Positions 42,014 to 43,705 of a DNA stretch of 43,705 bases are shown here, in pieces. Position 1 is the first letter of the stretch. Each line of letters starts with the position of its first letter. Made by a program: the position numbers and the translations under genes. This DNA comes from GCA-2698665 sp038101125 (GTDB taxonomy: Bacteria > Pseudomonadota > Gammaproteobacteria > GCA-002705445 > GCA-002716945), in assembly GCA_038101125.1 (NCBI GenBank), contig JAYNVZ010000009.1, positions 1 to 43,705 of the forward strand. The letters run 5' to 3'. Under the pieces are notes generated by a model, which saw only the letters and a list, made by a program, of their open reading frames with translations, did not search any database and had not been told where the DNA came from.

Positions 42014-42812
42014 GTAGCTCGTTGATTCCTACCTTAGACCTAGTTTTTTCATCAACTTTTTTCACAATTACTGCACAGTAAAGGCTGTATTTTTGGTCTT
42101 TAGATGGAAGCGATCCTGAAACAACAACAGAGCCCTCGGGAATGACCCCATAAGATACTTCTCCAGTTTCTCTATCATATATTTTAGTACTTTGACCTAT
42201 GTAAACTCCCATAGAGATTACTGAATTCTTTTTGACTATGACACCTTCCACAATTTCTGATCTAGCTCCAATAAAACAATTGTCTTCAATAATAGTAGGG
42301 TTTGCTTGAAGTGGTTCTAGGACGCCACCAATACCAACGCCACCTGATAGATGTACATTTTTACCAATCTGTGCACATGAACCAACTGTTGCCCATGTGT
42401 CTACCATAGAACCATCATCAACATACGCGCCAATATTCATAAACGACGGCATTAGTACAACATTTTTACCGACATAAGTCCCTTCGCGGGCGATAGCCTG
42501 AGGTACAACTCTTATATTATTCTTCTTTAAGTATTCTTCTTCAATATTATTAAATTTTGATGTAAGTTTGTCATAAAATTTCGTATAACCTGTATCTGTT
42601 ATTTTATTCTCTCTTAACTTAAAGGAAACAAGGATAGCTTTTTTAACCCATTGATTAACTTTCCAATCATTATCAATATACTCTGCGACTCTTAATTCAC
42701 CGCTATTTAAAGAGGCTATTGTTTCTTCAACTGCTTTACTAACTTCATTTTTATCCATATTCTCCATGTTTGACGAATAAGCTTGCTCTATTATTTCTTG
42801 GTTTTTGTTCAT
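42000..42812 (-). CDS. dapD: 2,3,4,5-tetrahydropyridine-2,6-dicarboxylate N-succinyltransferase
   Basis: 270 aa left-handed beta-helix enzyme of the succinylase branch of lysine/diaminopimelate synthesis. N-terminal helices, then hexapeptide repeats with MPSFMNIGAYVDDGSMVDTWATVGSCAQIG and GGVGIGGVLEPLQA, and ending VVVSGSLPSKD. Length matches E. coli DapD (274). The start overlaps the stop of the upstream transglycosylase by 4 nt. Confidence 0.96.
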   Translation of the reverse strand: MNKNQEIIEQAYSSNMENMDKNEVSKAVEETIASLNSGELRVAEYIDNDWKVNQWVKKAILVSFKLRENKITDTGYTKFYDKLTSKFNNIEEEYLKKNNIRVVPQAIAREGTYVGKNVVLMPSFMNIGAYVDDGSMVDTWATVGSCAQIGKNVHLSGGVGIGGVLEPLQANPTIIEDNCFIGARSEIVEGVIVKKNSVISMGVYIGQSTKIYDRETGEVSYGVIPEGSVVVSGSLPSKDQKYSLYCAVIVKKVDEKTRSKVGINELLREA

Positions 42813-43705
42813 AAGGTACTCGGGATTTTATTATCTGATTGATTGTTGTTAATTATATTATCTTGTGAATCTAAGAATACAAGTATATCATAATATTGTC
42901 TAATATTTTGAACATACTTTACAGTTTCCCAGCCTCTTGCATAACCATACTTAGTTTTTTTATAGTACCTTGATTGACTTAATTTTAAGAGATAGGGTTC
43001 GATTGATTTCCAATCAGAAACAACTTTATTATCTTTTTTAGCAAGATCTATAGCATCTATAATATGTCCATATCCAATATTATATGCAGCTATTGCAAAC
43101 CATATCTTATCCTTATCATTTATATTGCTAGGAACTTTATCTAACATCTTTTTAAGGTACTTAGCGCCACCATATATACTGTCTCTAGGATTTGTTCTAT
43201 CCTTTACCTTCATATCTTTTGCAGTATTTTTTGTTAACATCATAATTCCTTTTACACCGGTGTATGATACAGCATCTTTGTTCCAGTGAGACTCCTGATA
43301 ACCAATACTTGCCAATAATCTCCAGTCATGACCATACTTTTCGGAAAAGCTTTTAAAATAAAACTCATACTGTGGAAAAATATTTGCAAGATCATTAACA
43401 AAATTCTTACTACCAACAAAATTATATTGTGCACCATTATTAAGATTTCTTTGTTTTATATATTTTAATTTATTCTCTTTTATTATAAATGTGAAAAACT
43501 CTGAAATTTTTTTTTGCAAATGGCTACTAGAATCTTCTGGGAGCATCCAATAACTTTTTATATCAGTGCCAATTTTGATGAGACTAGAAATTTCTGGAAA
43601 ATCATCTTGATAAAAAAATAATTCATCTGATGATAGCACCATATATCTAATTTTATTTTCTAATAATAAATGTACAATCTCATCTATGTTAGCTGAATCT
43701 AGAAT
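42809..43705 (-). CDS. mltF: Membrane-bound lytic murein transglycosylase F-like, 5' partial
   Basis: At least 298 codons, open to the window edge. The in-frame ATG at 43642 is internal: the residues before it (IDEIVHLLLENKIRY) continue the solute-binding-like domain that precedes the catalytic domain in MltF. The SLT domain has the catalytic Glu in ASIGYQESHWN, then YTGVKGIMMLT, GGAKYLKKML and IAAYNIGYGHI. It cleaves glycan strands to anhydromuropeptides. The start and any signal peptide are outside the window. Confidence 0.85.
   Translation of the reverse strand: MLDSANIDEIVHLLLENKIRYMVLSSDELFFYQDDFPEISSLIKIGTDIKSYWMLPEDSSSHLQKKISEFFTFIIKENKLKYIKQRNLNNGAQYNFVGSKNFVNDLANIFPQYEFYFKSFSEKYGHDWRLLASIGYQESHWNKDAVSYTGVKGIMMLTKNTAKDMKVKDRTNPRDSIYGGAKYLKKMLDKVPSNINDKDKIWFAIAAYNIGYGHIIDAIDLAKKDNKVVSDWKSIEPYLLKLSQSRYYKKTKYGYARGWETVKYVQNIRQYYDILVFLDSQDNIINNNQSDNKIPSTL

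Noticed and set aside
1..43705. Mobile elements, prophage, CRISPR array, defence island or biosynthetic cluster
   Set aside because: No transposase, integrase, phage, Cas or restriction genes and no spaced direct repeats were seen; gene order is conserved housekeeping throughout.

Overview
The window is a strongly AT-rich, very tightly packed piece of bacterial chromosome. Gene content and gene order are those of a gammaproteobacterium: dedD-cvpA-purF, gyrA-pheA-hisC-tyrA-aroA-cmk-rpsA-ihfB-lapA-lapB-pyrF, queA-tgt-yajC-secD-secF, suhB/trmJ-iscR-iscS-iscA-hscB-hscA-fdx-iscX-ndk, hisS-yfgM-bamB-der and smc-ligA-dapD. The base composition, 1-4 nt gene overlaps, overlapping convergent genes and clean losses from conserved operons suggest a streamlined marine lineage (SAR86- or SUP05-like); that placement is inference. 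A run of ten N in secF and two interrupted conserved genes (pheA, smc) fit a draft single-cell or metagenome assembly. No IS element, prophage, CRISPR array, rRNA or horizontally acquired island was seen.

Layout. 1-3060 (+): a SPOR-like protein (DedD position), CvpA, PurF and a cytoplasmic YkuD-domain protein. 3049-5677 (-): gph, ubiG and an amidohydrolase-fold protein that has lost its metal ligands. 5844-17217 (+): a long collinear run from gyrA through aromatic amino acid synthesis (pheA with an in-frame TGA, hisC, tyrA, aroA), cmk, a short rpsA, ihfB, lapA, lapB and pyrF. 17207-18309 (-): a PfkB-family kinase behind tRNA-Leu(CAA). 18367-19006: a small membrane protein and an unrecognised 146-aa protein, convergent. 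19107-24252 (+): queA, tgt, yajC, secD, secF. 24249-25025 (-): a SuhB homologue with a degraded active site. 25064-35554 (+): trmJ, the isc operon without iscU, ndk, hisS, yfgM, bamB, der. 35584-37137 (-): a DUF4242 protein, an M23 peptidase and queF. 37202-42013 (+): smc (frameshifted, short) and ligA. 42000-43705 (-): dapD and an MltF-like lytic transglycosylase that runs off the window.

How the genes work together. The window is mostly housekeeping: chorismate-branch amino acid synthesis, Fe-S cluster assembly under a visible IscR box, queuosine synthesis (queF, queA, tgt), Sec export, BamB outer-membrane assembly, LPS homeostasis (lapAB), peptidoglycan turnover (YkuD, M23, MltF) and chromosome maintenance (gyrA, smc, ligA, ihfB).

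The most interesting signals are subtractive or regulatory. Two conserved enzymes are kept as intact ORFs but lack catalytic residues (the amidohydrolase and SuhB). iscU is missing from an isc operon that keeps its dedicated chaperones. S1 lacks its sixth domain. Smc lacks a recognisable hinge and is frameshifted exactly at an A7 slippery heptamer. Several transcription units have a -10 box only 5-10 nt before the start codon, which points to widespread leaderless or near-leaderless mRNAs, including iscR. All motif, promoter and homology calls were made by eye.
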